A stretch of DNA of 64,000 bases from Porphyra umbilicalis (Eukaryota > Rhodophyta > Bangiophyceae > Bangiales > Bangiaceae): NCBI GenBank assembly GCA_002049455.2, contig KV919034.1, positions 43,301 through 107,300 on the forward strand, in the 5' to 3' direction. A program made the translations under genes and the position numbers. Below the pieces are notes generated by a model. It was not told where the DNA came from. It searched no databases and saw only the letters and a program-made list of their open reading frames with translations. This document shows positions 43,864 to 54,320 of the stretch, one piece after another; position 1 is the first letter of the stretch; each line of letters begins with the position of its first letter.

Positions 43864-44139
43864 TGTCAAGTCGTGCACGTTGCCTTTTACGACGGGTGGC
43901 TGTGGCCGCGCCACGCCACGCCCTATGTCTCCCCCGGACGGCCCGGCGGGCCGTCCGGGAATCTCCCGTCGCCAATCGCGGACCTGTGCCGGTACCCGTC
44001 ACAATTCCCACGTGCCCACACGCAATTCCCTCTGACCCGCGGTCACAAGTCACACACGCAATCTCGCCACCCACAATCTCTCTGTTGGTCCGAGTGGCAC
44101 GCGCCGCCGTTGGGCACGGCCGTCTGGCGGCGTCCAACA
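43864..44139 (-). repeat. 3' LTR of the Copia element
   Basis: On the minus strand it begins TGTTGGACGCC and ends CTTGACA. It contains a perfect 13-bp-arm palindrome (CCCGGACGGCCCG, one-base centre, CGGGCCGTCCGGG) at 43933-43959. Confidence 0.92.
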
Positions 44140-44150
44140 CTCCCCCACGG
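44140..44150 (-). promoter_or_regulatory. Polypurine tract of the Copia element
   Basis: The minus strand reads CCGTGGGGGAG immediately before the 3' LTR, the position where plus-strand DNA synthesis is primed in LTR retrotransposons. Confidence 0.6.
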
Positions 44151-44262
44151 CCGTGGCCATCCCGGCCGGCCGTGCCACCATCGCAAAGTCGCCGTGCCGG
44201 CGCTGACCACATGTCCCGCTCCCGTTCGCGCGTCGCCCTCGTGGCGGTTGGCGCCACGGTAC

Positions 44263-47200
44263 TCATGCCGTCCGGTTGACCTCAGGCGCCGTCGCCCCCG
44301 TTGCGCACACACCCAGGCGGGAGCGATAGGTGGTAAAGGCGGGGTTGGGCAGCGCCTTGGTCATCCCGTCCGCCAGCACCTCCACACCCGGCGTGTAGGT
44401 GAATTTCACCTCCCCCATCGCCGCGCGCTCCCGCACCATGTGATGGGCGATATCAATGTGCTTGGCCCGTCCGGTGGTTTCCGGGTTGGCGATGAGGGCG
44501 AGGCAGGCCTGGTTGTCCTCGGCCATGTTGACGGTCTCGGCCGGCTGGCCCAGGTCCTTCATCAGCTTTCGCACCCACAATGCCTCACGGGTAGCCGTCG
44601 CGGCCGCCACGTACTCGGCTTCCGCGGTTGATGACGACACGGTGGGCTGCCGCTTGCTCCCCCAGGAGAACGCCGCACCGTTCCAGGTGAACACCCAGCC
44701 GGAGGTCGACCGTCGCGTCTCGGGGCAGCCGCCGAGGTCGGCGTCCACCGCCCCTGCCAGCGCCTCCGAGGCCCCGTAGCGCAGCCCGTAATCGGGCGTC
44801 CCGGCGAGGTAGCGGAGGATGCCCTTGGCCGCCCGCCAGTGCTGTTCCTCGGGGTTGGTCATGTAGCGCGCCAACAAACCGGCGGCGTACGCAATGTCTG
44901 GGCGGGTGGTAGTGGAGAGGTACAGGATGCTCCCGACCAGCTCCGCGTACGGCGTGCCGTTCGCCAACAGCTGCTCCCCCGTTCGCATCAGCGTCGTTTT
45001 GGCCGGCATCGGCAGCTTGTTGGGTCGGGCCGCGCCCATCCCATACTGCTCCAGCAGCGCCGCGGTGACACCCGGGCAGCTGAGCATCAACGTGTCCGCC
45101 GCGCGGTCACGGTCGATCCGCATGCCGAGGAAGGTGTTGGAGGCCCCCAAGTCGCGCCCCTTGTACGTAGTAAGCACGACGTCCTTGACCGCCGACACGC
45201 CCGCCAGCGTCTTGGCCGCGACAGCCATATCATCCACATGCACGAGGATAATGATCGGCCCGTGTACGGGGTGCTGCCAGACGTACATAGTCGGGTCGGC
45301 CGTGGAGCGGGTGGCGCCGATCGTGGTGAGCGTCCCGTGGAAGTGTTCCCCCCACAGCCGCCCCGCCTGCTTGCAGCCATAGAGGGCATGCAACAGGCGG
45401 GCGACTGTTCCCGCGGGGCCCTCCTCGTACCCCTCCGGCTGCCGCACATACACATCCATGTCCATGGGGGCATTCAGGTAAGCAGTCTCGATGTCGATGA
45501 CGTGGAGTTCCAGGTCGTCGGCAGCAACCAGCGCCAGGACCGCACGGACTGTCGCACGCGCCGGGCACGGCGCCCACACGTCGTTGTAGTCCACCCCCGC
45601 CCGCTGGGTGTAGCCTTGCGCCACATACCTCGCCTTGTATCGGGTCACCGTACCATTGGCGTCACGCTTGTAGGCGAGCACCCAACGGCCTCCGGTAACC
45701 GTGGCGCCGGCAGGCAGGGCCAGGAGCTCCCACGCGTTGGCGGCGCGCAGCTAAGCCATCTCTTCGTCCATGGCCTGCTGCCACAGGAAGGCGTCGGGGC
45801 GGGCGAACGCCTCAGCTCGGGTCTTGGGTGGCGTGGCGCACCACTCGGGGCGGGCGACAGCCTCAGCGACCGTCACGGGGATCAGCGGCGCCAGCGGCGG
45901 GGCGACCCAGGTGGCCATGGCCGATGAGTTGGGCTGGTCCGACTCTGCTCGGTGGCGCAGGAAGTATCCATGGCCGATCGGCCCCGTAGAGTCTTCGGGA
46001 TGGTCGACATCGGCCTCGTTCACCATAGGCACTTCCGTGCCGTCGGTTGTGTCATGGCGCGGCACGTCCCTGTCGCCCCCATCATCCCCACTGGTGCTGC
46101 CAACCGGTGTATCCACGGACCAGCCGTCGGGTAAGAGGAGGGACACGGGCAGAGCGCTGGGGTGCACAGGCTTGGCCGGCATCGTCTCATCGGCAGTGAC
46201 GTCGCGCCGAATCAGGATCTGGCCCGTCGTGGCCGACTTGATACGGAACGCGTGCCCGCCGGCCGCGTAGCCGACGATCGTGCCGAGCAGAGTCTTAGCG
46301 TCGAGCTTGTTGTACGTTTTCGCCGGCTTTAGCGCGTAGGCGGCACTGCCCAACACCCTCAGGTGTGACACGTCGGGCTTCTTGCCATAAAAGCGCTCAA
46401 AGGGGGTGGTCGTGCCGTCGACGGTTGGCGAGCGGTTGCGCAGGAAGAACAGGGCCATGAGCAGCTCTGCCCAAAGCGACTTGGGCAACTCATACTCCAG
46501 CAGCACCGCTCGAAGGCGCTCCATAATCGTTCGGTTCAGGCGCTCTGCCTTGCAGTTCATTTGTGGGTTGTAGGGCGCGGTCGTCTCGGCCTTGATCCCC
46601 GTATTGTTGAAGAACGCGACCATGGTGGCGCTCTTGACGAGCTCCCCCGCGCCATCACAACGGATTTTCTTGACCTTGAGGCCCGTCTGCTTCTCCAGGT
46701 GGGTGACCCACACTTGGAGCGCCGGGCCCGCATCGGCCTTGGTCTTGATGGGGGTGGCGAATCCCATTTCTGTAGCGTCGTCGAGGGCCGACATGAAGTG
46801 GACCGCCCCTCCCTCCGACGGGTCCAATGGTCCCACAACGTCAACGTGTAGCTTCTCGAGCTTGACCGTGTCGGTTCGGCCGTCCCCGTGCGGGCTGTGC
46901 ACCAGCCGGGCCCGCACACAGGGCACACAGGGGGCGCCCTCAGTGGGTGTCACATCCGACGGCTTGATGGTCATCCCGGTGACGAGTTTGGACACCTTGG
47001 CCACGTTGGCCAGGCCGAGGTGGCCGAGACGGCGGTGCCACAAGTGCCCCACGTCACCGGCGCGGCCATAGGCGACGGCCGCGTTCACCTTGGTGGCCGA
47101 CTGCTGCGCCGAGAACGCCACGCTCTCCGCGGTGTTGCCCGAAAACATGTACTGCTCGTTGGCGTCCACTCTTCCCGTGGCCACGACTCGCCCGTCTTGC

Positions 47201-48417
47201 TCGATGGTGACGTCGTCGCCCTCGAACGTCACCTTGCCACGCTTGGCCATGGCGCGCACGGACAGTAAGTTCGTGGTGATGTCCGGCACGTACAGGGCGC
47301 GGCCAAGCGACACGGTGCCCCCGAGGGAGGTCGACAGGGTGACCGACCCGTGCCCGGGAGACGGTACCGAGTGACCGTTGGCAATGGTCACCTCGGACTC
47401 CACCGGGGCGTAGGTGTTGAACCCCACGCGACAGGTGTGCATGCGGTTTGTTGCCCCCGAGTCGATCATCCACGTGGTGCGCGTCGGGGTTCCGGCGCTA
47501 CCTCCAGCCACCGATGCCGTCGCAGACGCCTGGGGCGTCGGCTGGGTGAGGACTGCCACAGATATCTCCTCAATCGCCTCCTTGTCTGGGTTGAGGGACG
47601 GGTGCTTGCCGTCTGTCAGCGTTCTGCCCGCCATAAATGCGGCGTTTGGGCCCCCACCGGTGCCAGGGCGGTCGCCACTGCCCTTCGTGCACTCCCGCTG
47701 GTAGTGGCCCCTCGTACCGCACGTCCAGCAAACGACGCGACGGCGGCGTTCCTCCCTGGGCATGGGGGTGTTGCGGGGCCACTTGGGGTCGTGCTGAGCG
47801 GCGTAGGCGCCAACGGACGGCCCTTCCTTGGCGGTCGCGGCCGTCGTGCACTCGTTCTCTACGGGATAGAGCATCGGCATCACCTCGTCCCACTGCATCG
47901 CGGTGCCCTGGTAGGTGAGCATCTTCTTCTCCATCTTGTACTCCTCGCCAAGTCCATTGAGGAAGTGGATCAGGACCGTGTTGTCATCATACGGATGGCC
48001 GGTGGCCGCCATCTCCAGCTGCAGCTTCTTCGCTCGCCCCGAGTATGCGAGGAGGTTCTCGCCCGGCTTGATCTTAAGCAGCGCAAAGTCTTGCGTCAAC
48101 TGCAGCCGCCGGGCGTTCATCTTGGCGGTGAAGACGCCCGGCAGCGCGTCCCACGCCTCCTTAGCGCTCGTACACGCTTGCACCGTCGGGAGGTGGTGTA
48201 GCGCAATGCTCATCTTGAGACGCCCGAAGGCGCGTCGGTCCTTCTTGGCCCATAGGGCCGCCGCCGTGGGGTCGGCGTCCGCGTCGGGCTGCGGGTCCGC
48301 AATCGCCTCCCACAGCTCCTTGTCCTCCAGGCTTGCCTGAAACAGCACCGCCCACGTCGCGTAGTCGTTGTCGAGCTTCTCGACCCGGTACTCGTTGGTC
48401 TCGACCGGGTCAGTCAT
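44263..48417 (-). CDS. Copia Gag-Pol polyprotein with a single amber stop
   Basis: The ATG at 48417 (MTDPVETNEY) replaces a longer TTG-initiated frame. About 1,385 codons: Gag (LDNDYATWAVLF ... SAKEAWDAL); zinc knuckle at about 229 (CWTCGTRGHYQREC); aspartic protease at about 317 (MIDSGATNRM); GAG-pre-integrase HLWHRRLGHL...CVPC; integrase Asp/Asp/Glu in HVDVVGP, IRCDGAGE and NCKAERLNRT (about 528, 585, 622); RT with DIETAYLN and LVHVDDM (usual YVDD is HVDD); and RNase H with DADLGG, TAEAEY, EDNQAC and LADGMTKAL. Codon 889 is TAG (45751-45753) in ...AMDEEMA*LRAANAWELL. The frame is otherwise open on both sides. One C-to-T change in a CAG would explain it. The element is otherwise coding-complete. 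Confidence 0.93.
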
Positions 48418-48554
48418 CGTGGCGGGATCCGCCAAATCCAGATCGGGTTATCGGTGCGTGCCGGTCAACGGGCAGGGGATTGAACGTGCGAAAGCGGGGT
48501 GCCGCACCGAGCGCAGCGGTCTCGACGGCGGCGTTTGGATCGTCGCCGTCACTA

Positions 48555-48568
48555 CTGGGCCCATAACC
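48555..48568 (-). promoter_or_regulatory. Primer-binding site of the Copia element
   Basis: The minus strand reads GGTTATGGGCCCAG directly after the 5' LTR. This is complementary to the anticodon arm of initiator tRNA-Met and identical to the site at 30241-30254 in the other Copia family. Confidence 0.85.
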
Positions 48569-48844
48569 TGTCAAGTCGTGCACGTTGCCTTTTACGACGG
48601 GTGGCTGTGGCCGCGCCACGCCACGCCCTATGTCTCCCCCGGACGGCCCGGCGGGCCGTCCGGGAATCTCCCGTCGCCAATCGCGGACCTGTGCCGGTAC
48701 CCGTCACAATTCCCACGTGCCCACACGCAATTCCCTCTGACCCGCGGTCACAAGTCACACACGCAATCTCGCCACCCACAATCTCTCTGTTGGTCCGAGG
48801 GGCACGCGCCGCCGTTGGGCACGGCCGTCTGGCGGCGTCCAACA
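48569..48844 (-). repeat. 5' LTR of the Copia element
   Basis: It matches 43864-44139 over 276 bp with one difference that I can see. The same internal palindrome lies at 48638-48664. Confidence 0.92.
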
Positions 48845-49289
48845 GTCCCCCTCCCCCCCCCCAGCCGCCGCCGACCGCGCCGCCGCGTAGGCGCGGCGCC
48901 CCCGCAGCAGCGCGCCCACGTCAAGGCCCCCCCCCAGCTGCGCCGCTCCCGCGCCGTAGCGGTGGGCCTAAAACGCCGCGTGGGAGGCGACCACCGCGTC
49001 CTTTCCCCCGGCGGCGAGCACGTAGGCGACGAGCGCCTTGACGGCGGAGGGAAGGCGGCGGCGGGGCCGTCAGCACCCTCGGCGGCGGCGCCCGCGGCGG
49101 CGTTGTGGTTGGCCGTTGCCGCCGCCGCCCACCCGTCCCAGGCGTTCCGCAGTGCGTTGGCCGGCAGACGGCCGGCCGCGGGAGCGGGGGGGGGGGCATC
49201 CGCCACCGCATGGGGGCAAGGCGCGTCACCAGCCGCCGCCGCGTCGGCGCCGCCGTCGGCCGCCGCCGCGCCGCCGCCGTCTGCCGCCG

Positions 49290-49320
<31 letters not shown>

Positions 49321-50870
49321 ACCGTCGGCCGCCGCGCCAACACCGCCGCCGCCGCCGCCCGCCACCACAAGCCCCGCCGCCGCGTGCCCGTCGGGCACCG
49401 CCTGCGCCGCCATCGGCGGCGCCTGGGCCACGTGCAGCCGCCGCCGCAGCGGCGGCGTCGCGGGCAACGGCGCCGCGGGGCGGCCCGCGCCCGCCGCCGG
49501 TGCGGCCCGCCCCCCCGCCAGCGCCGCCGACCCGTCGGGCGACGCCGCGGTGGCCTTCGGCGGCGGCGGCGGCGCGGCGGGCGCGTCGGCCGAGGGCGCG
49601 GCCGCGGCCACACCCGCCGGCGGGGCGTCTGCTGCGTCTGCCGCCGCGGGCGCGTCGGCGGGCGACGCCGACGGCGGCCGCCGGCGGGGCGACCGCGACG
49701 GCCGCCGCCGCTCCCGCCGCCAGTCGGCGGCGGCCGCGTCGCCGCGCGGCCGCCACGCGCGCGGCCGCGGCCCCCAGGTCCCAAAAGGGCTCAGGGGGAC
49801 GTGTTGGGGCGGCGCCACCCGCCGCCGCCCCACCGCCGGTGAAGCCCGCCACCTTGCCGCCGGCCACTGCCGCCGTCGCCCCGCCGTCGCCCGACGGCGG
49901 CCGGCCGCGCCGAGGCACCGTCGCCGAGTCGCCGCCGCCGAGTCCCTGCCCACGTCGGCTGCCACGGCGCCGCCCCGCGCGGGGTGCCTGTCGCCTGCGG
50001 GCGCGAAATCCGCGGCAGCCGCCGCGGCGCCGCCCCTTGCCGCCGCTGGCGCCCGCCCCTCACCCGGGGTTGACACGGCGCAGGCGACGCCGCCCCCCCC
50101 CCCAGCCGCGCGCACCTCCTTTGCCGCCAAGACTACCACCGCCGCTCCGTCGCTATCGCCTCCCGCCGCCGCGGCTTGCCGCCGTCGCCGCCGACACCGC
50201 GCACCTCCCCAGCACGTCCGCTCCCCCCGGCGCGCCGACAACGCGGCAGCCGCGGCCGACGACCGCCGCATCACCGCCGCCCCTTGCCGCCGCCGCCGCC
50301 TTGTGCATTGGCGGCGGCGGCGACGACGCCTGGCGGCGGCGGCCGACTCCGCGGCAACGCCCGACACCGCCTCAGCTTGCCGCCGCCGCTGCCGACACAG
50401 CGCACCCCCCCCGCACGTCCGCCCCCCCCCGCGCGCCAACAACGCGCCAGCCGCGGCCGCCGACCGCCGCATCGCCGCCGCCCCTTGCCGCCACCGCCGC
50501 CTTGTGCATTGGCGGCGGCAGCGTTGACGCGTGGCGGCGGCGGCCGACGCCGCCGCAACGACCGACACCGCCTCGGCTTGTAGCCGCCGCCGCCGACACC
50601 GCGCACCCCCCCCGCACGTCCGCCCCCGATGGCCCCCCCGCGGCGGGAGGCCGCGGACGCGATCCTGCTCCTTGCCGCCGCCGCTACTTGCCGTCTCATC
50701 GCAGCCGGCGGCGGACCGCGCCGGCACTCTGAGTCGCGGCCACCGTACGGGCGGCGGGGGCGGGGGATGGCCACCGGCCGCCAGGGGTGCCTTTCGTGGC
50801 CGCCGGTGGTGGCGGTTGGAGCCTCTCCCGCCCCCCCAAGTGCTCTGGGGGCATTTATGGTAGAAGATGT
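48845..50870. repeat. Low-complexity GC tract with 201-bp tandem repeats
   Basis: It starts with the right copy of the 32/33-bp flanking repeat (48845-48877), then long GCC/CGC-rich sequence open in several frames on both strands. From about 50150 to 50640 a 201-bp unit recurs (gacaccgcgcacc at 50193, 50394 and 50595). A 711-codon minus frame and a 719-codon plus frame both cover it. Neither has a recognisable domain, so I do not call a gene. Confidence 0.7.
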
Positions 50871-50883
50871 CACCGCAAACCAA

Positions 50884-51230
50884 TCATATCGCTGAAAACA
50901 CAAGGGTAAACGAGCAGAGCAATGAGGACATGGCTCTTATCCAATGAAAATCGTCTTAGCGCACCTCGCCGCAGGGCAAAAACACGGTCAGTGTCAGAGT
51001 CCCTCTGATACTTTCATCGCAGTGCAGCACCAGCCAATCAGAGGCAGAATTCACCGGCACGATTGCTATGATAGACGGCGGACGCCGGTCTGCTGCTGTC
51101 CTCATCATTCCGTGCTGACAGTGATCTCGCCTGAGTGCACCAGGGGCGAGGTCCCTCCTGAATTCGTGAAATTGCATCATTTCAGTGATACACAAGCCTG
51201 GGACTTGGCCGTGTCAGCTTGATTCTCGTT
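50884..51230. other. Intergenic, downstream of the Harbinger transposase
   Basis: About 350 bp of balanced composition. Three ccaat-containing words (accaatca, tccaatga, gccaatca) are spaced 60-95 bp apart. No gene was found, and it may hold the 3' UTR and element end. Confidence 0.4.
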
Positions 51231-51233
51231 GTC

Positions 51234-53090
51234 TTAGCCGTTGGACATGCCATCCGAACCGAACAATTGTGTCGCCAGATCCACGACCGGCCATTCCAAG
51301 TCGTAGGCTGCGGTTTCGATGGGGCACCACACTGTGTCGCCCGCAAATCGCTTGAAAGTATCCAAAGAAGCGCGATGGCAGAACCGCCGACGACCGGCGC
51401 CGGCACCACCACCATCAACCATCATACCCGTCCCACCACCGCCACCCCAACCAGCCCCGCCGCCGGCTGCGCCAACACCGGCGGCGTGGCTGCCACCATC
51501 ACCCATCATCCCCGTCTCACCGCCCCCACCTCCGGCAGCCCCGCCGCCGGCTTCGTTAGCACCGGCGGTGGGAGCCCCACCATCAGGACCCAAACCCGTC
51601 TCACCACCGCCACCTCCACCAGCCCCGCCGCTGGCTCCGTTAGCACCGGCGGCGGGAGCACCACCATCAGGACCCAAACCCGTCTCACCAGCGCCACCCC
51701 CACCAGCCCCGCCGCCGGCTGCGCCAACACCGGCGGCGGGAGCACCACCAATAGGAACAAAACCCGTCCCACCACCGCCACCCGCACCAACCCCGTCGCC
51801 GGCCGCACCGCCGGCCGCACCACCGGCCGCGGCCGGGGTCTCAGCAGCCCCGTTCCCCTCGCCCTCGGCTCCGCCACCGACTGCGCCTCCGCCGCCGCTA
51901 CCGCCGGCCGCCGCCTGGGCAGCGGCGGCCATTCGAGTGCGTGACACGTACCCATCGCGTCGCTTCTCCGTCACCATATTGTGTAAGATGGCCACCGCCT
52001 TCGCGACGGTGACCATTGACTCGACGGTGACATGCCGTGCGGGGTGTAAAGCAATGTGGAAGCGTGCAGTTAGAATGGCATATAGCCGTTCCACATCTTT
52101 CCTCAAAGCTTCTTGGAGCCGGTTGAATGTCGTCTCAACTTCTGTGGTCGGGTCGGGGAACGGAGACACGAAAAATGCAAAGAGAGGGTAAATTCCATCA
52201 ACCAGATAATACAAGAGCGTGCGGGTGGTGCCGTTAGCTGTGTATGAAAACGTACGAGGCGGCCAATCGCCTCCCGTCACATACAAATACAGAGGGGAAG
52301 CATGCATAACATTGAGATCATTCTGAGAACCAGGGCAACCAACAAAAAAATGCCATATCCATAGGTCCTCATCGCAAGCAGTTTCCATTACCACAGAGCG
52401 TTTGCCGTGCCGATTCTGATACATGCCGGCAAACGCCTTGGGGCAATTCGCCCACTCCCAATAGCTGCAGTCCAGCGATCCCATACACCCAGGCAATCCC
52501 AGTTGCGCATTGCGCTCCAGGATTTGCTCCAGCTCGGCCGGGGTGGGGGGACGCAAATATGCCGGACCAAACTCATCCACAATAAAACGTAGAAGCTCTC
52601 GAACAGACATAGCAATGGTCGATGCGAACAAACGAACGTATTCATCAGTTCGATCGGGCGCCTCTCCGTAAGCAATCACTCGGAAAGCAGCCACCACCTT
52701 TTGCAAGGGGTGTGCATGCGGTCTGCCCGTCGCGTTAATACGTTGCGCAAAGAAGGGGCGACCCTTCACGGCGTGGTAGATACGCAAAAACACTGACCGG
52801 AGCACACGGAACCGTCTCTCAAAGTCCGCCTCGTCGTATACGGGAGGGGAGCCGTCTAATCCAAAATAGTCCCTCAAAATAGCTCGCAAACCTGATCGAA
52901 AATCACGGTTCTTGTTCGGCCGGCGGCCAGGCACCGACCCAATATACCGCCGCCGGCCGAGCCGCGACCGGCGGATGCGACGACGATAGCGCAACAGCGC
53001 CTGCATGTGGGCCGCCACCGCGGCGGCAACTTCGCCGTCGATGGGGTCCGCCAGCATCGCATCCGCAGAGACGTCGAGTGGATCATCCAT
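51234..53090 (-). CDS. PIF/Harbinger-type DDE transposase, intact
   Basis: The ATG at 53090 is followed by 618 residues without interruption. Region 200-370 matches the plant transposon protein/Harbinger nuclease family: GCMGSLDCSYWEW (Asp207), GCPGSQNDLNVM (Asp258), YYLVDGIYP, and QEALRKDVERLYAILTARF (Glu334), ending KAVAILHNMVTEKRR. An Arg-rich N-terminus (RYRRRIRRSRLGRRR) could bind DNA or be a nuclear signal. Residues from about 395 to 570 are an unusual Gly/Ala-rich tail with a roughly 30-residue repeat (GGAPAAGANGASGGAGGGG), followed by a charged 50-residue end. Harbinger transposases work with a separate Myb-like DNA-binding protein and duplicate a 3-bp TWA-type target. I did not resolve the terminal repeats of this copy. 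Confidence 0.9.
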   Translation of the reverse strand: MDDPLDVSADAMLADPIDGEVAAAVAAHMQALLRYRRRIRRSRLGRRRYIGSVPGRRPNKNRDFRSGLRAILRDYFGLDGSPPVYDEADFERRFRVLRSVFLRIYHAVKGRPFFAQRINATGRPHAHPLQKVVAAFRVIAYGEAPDRTDEYVRLFASTIAMSVRELLRFIVDEFGPAYLRPPTPAELEQILERNAQLGLPGCMGSLDCSYWEWANCPKAFAGMYQNRHGKRSVVMETACDEDLWIWHFFVGCPGSQNDLNVMHASPLYLYVTGGDWPPRTFSYTANGTTRTLLYYLVDGIYPLFAFFVSPFPDPTTEVETTFNRLQEALRKDVERLYAILTARFHIALHPARHVTVESMVTVAKAVAILHNMVTEKRRDGYVSRTRMAAAAQAAAGGSGGGGAVGGGAEGEGNGAAETPAAAGGAAGGAAGDGVGAGGGGGTGFVPIGGAPAAGVGAAGGGAGGGGAGETGLGPDGGAPAAGANGASGGAGGGGGGETGLGPDGGAPTAGANEAGGGAAGGGGGETGMMGDGGSHAAGVGAAGGGAGWGGGGGTGMMVDGGGAGAGRRRFCHRASLDTFKRFAGDTVWCPIETAAYDLEWPVVDLATQLFGSDGMSNG

Positions 53091-54320
53091 CGTGGGAAGA
53101 AGACGGTGTCGTCAACGGTGACGTCGTCCGTGGACACGGGCGTCGCGACGCGCCTGTCGCTGTCCCAAAATCACGCCGCGGGGCGGCAAAAGGACCTCGT
53201 CCCACTGCCCCCTCCGACAGGCCCACAAGTTTATGCCATCTCCCAGCCTCCAACGTCCCCAACCCCCCGCCGCGAGCACGGACAGGATCGATCTCGCGAG
53301 GCTGCGGAAACCAGTGCCTGGGGATACCGCAGCCGTGCCCTGATTCACGCTGTGCGCGCCACACAGAGCGGCAGCGGAGCGACCCACCACACCCCCAACG
53401 TGCGTCGAATGGGGGGTCCTGAAACGGTCAGACTCGCTCAGGCTTTTCTGGGTCTCGATAGTGATCGCCGAGATCGTAGACGGCCCCGGAAAGCGCCAGT
53501 ATCGGGCCGTAAGATTTCAAATCTGATCATGCCACGTGAGCTCGTTTTCCGAAAGGAACTGAATTTGCAACAGCCAATGGCACACCAGGAAAAAATGGGG
53601 AGGAGCAGCGGGTCCCCCCAAATCGGTGAGAAAATGGGGGACGGGGGCGCCTCCCCCCAATTCTGGCGCATGAATGTCGGAGGACTTATCCGATTCAGAT
53701 TCACTGTATTCAAGTTCTATCTGAGCGTTTCGGGGTGCCTGACGTTGCTGTGGGACCCTCCCCATCCCCTAGAGCTCAAATTAGGGCACGTGGCACATTT
53801 AAGAGACACGTTTCTGACACGTTAGCATATTCGAACTTGTGGAAGACGTTGTTGGGTGTGCTCTGAGAGCACACCCACCAACGTCTCCCCCAAGTTCTGA
53901 AACCCCAAATGGAATCTGCCACGTTTGCTTACGTGGAGGACGCTCAGTGGCTCCCCATTTTTCTCATCCAAGAAGGCCGTCCGCGGTCCTGGAGTTATCG
54001 AAAACATGGGCTACATGGTCCAGAGATGGGTGCGAGAAGATCGGGGAAGCGTGCCCAGCAGCGTCGACCCCCAAGAGGACAGAAATCGAACATATATCCA
54101 AGCAGTAACGAGGTGAGGGAGGGAGGGACGAAAAGGCTGCGATCCCGACAAGAGCGCGTCGCCACTTTCCAATCGTCTGTGCAGACTTTTGTTATCTGAG
54201 TAAACATACCGAAAGTCAGGTTCACACGTCTAAAATAAAGCGCCACGAACTGACAGGAACTGGTCGTCCTACTGGCACGACGCAGAAAAATCTCACTTCG
54301 GGAAGACACCTGGCGAACTA
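53091..54320. other. Upstream of the Harbinger transposase; no gene called
   Basis: It includes the probable 5' UTR/promoter of the transposase. Near 53595-53670 a stretch of about 35 bp containing aaatgggg and cccccaa words is imperfectly duplicated. A large inverted repeat lies at 53834-53895. The long plus-strand frame over 53007-53825 is antisense to the transposase start and is not credible. Confidence 0.5.
53834..53895. repeat. Inverted repeat with 31-bp arms and a one-base centre
   Basis: The left arm AACTTGTGGAAGACG... runs to GTGTGCTCT. After a central g (53865) the inverse follows, with four mismatches over 31 bp. It resembles two transposon ends fused head to head, or a cruciform. 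Confidence 0.8.

Larger units (their letters stand above)
43864..48844 (-). mobile_element. Full-length Copia LTR retrotransposon
   Basis: It is 4,981 bp on the minus strand. The two 276-bp LTRs (43864-44139 and 48569-48844) differ at one position by my reading (t/g near 44092/48797), so insertion is recent. The internal region has a primer-binding site, one gag-pol frame and a purine tract. Order protease-integrase-RT-RNase H identifies Ty1/copia. It interrupts a GC-rich low-complexity tract that continues on both sides. Confidence 0.95.

Noticed and set aside
44839-45927. 362-codon plus ORF antisense to Copia pol
   Set aside because: It is a shadow of the RT/RNase H frame with no domain of its own.
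48368-50527. 719-codon plus ORF
   Set aside because: It starts inside the Copia gag in antisense, crosses the LTR and enters low-complexity sequence, so it cannot be one gene.
51319-52191. Pro-rich plus ORF opposite the transposase tail
   Set aside because: It is the antisense image of the Gly/Ala repeat tail.
53007-53825. 272-codon plus ORF
   Set aside because: Its first part is antisense to the transposase N-terminus, and the rest resembles nothing and is not supported by a promoter or motif.
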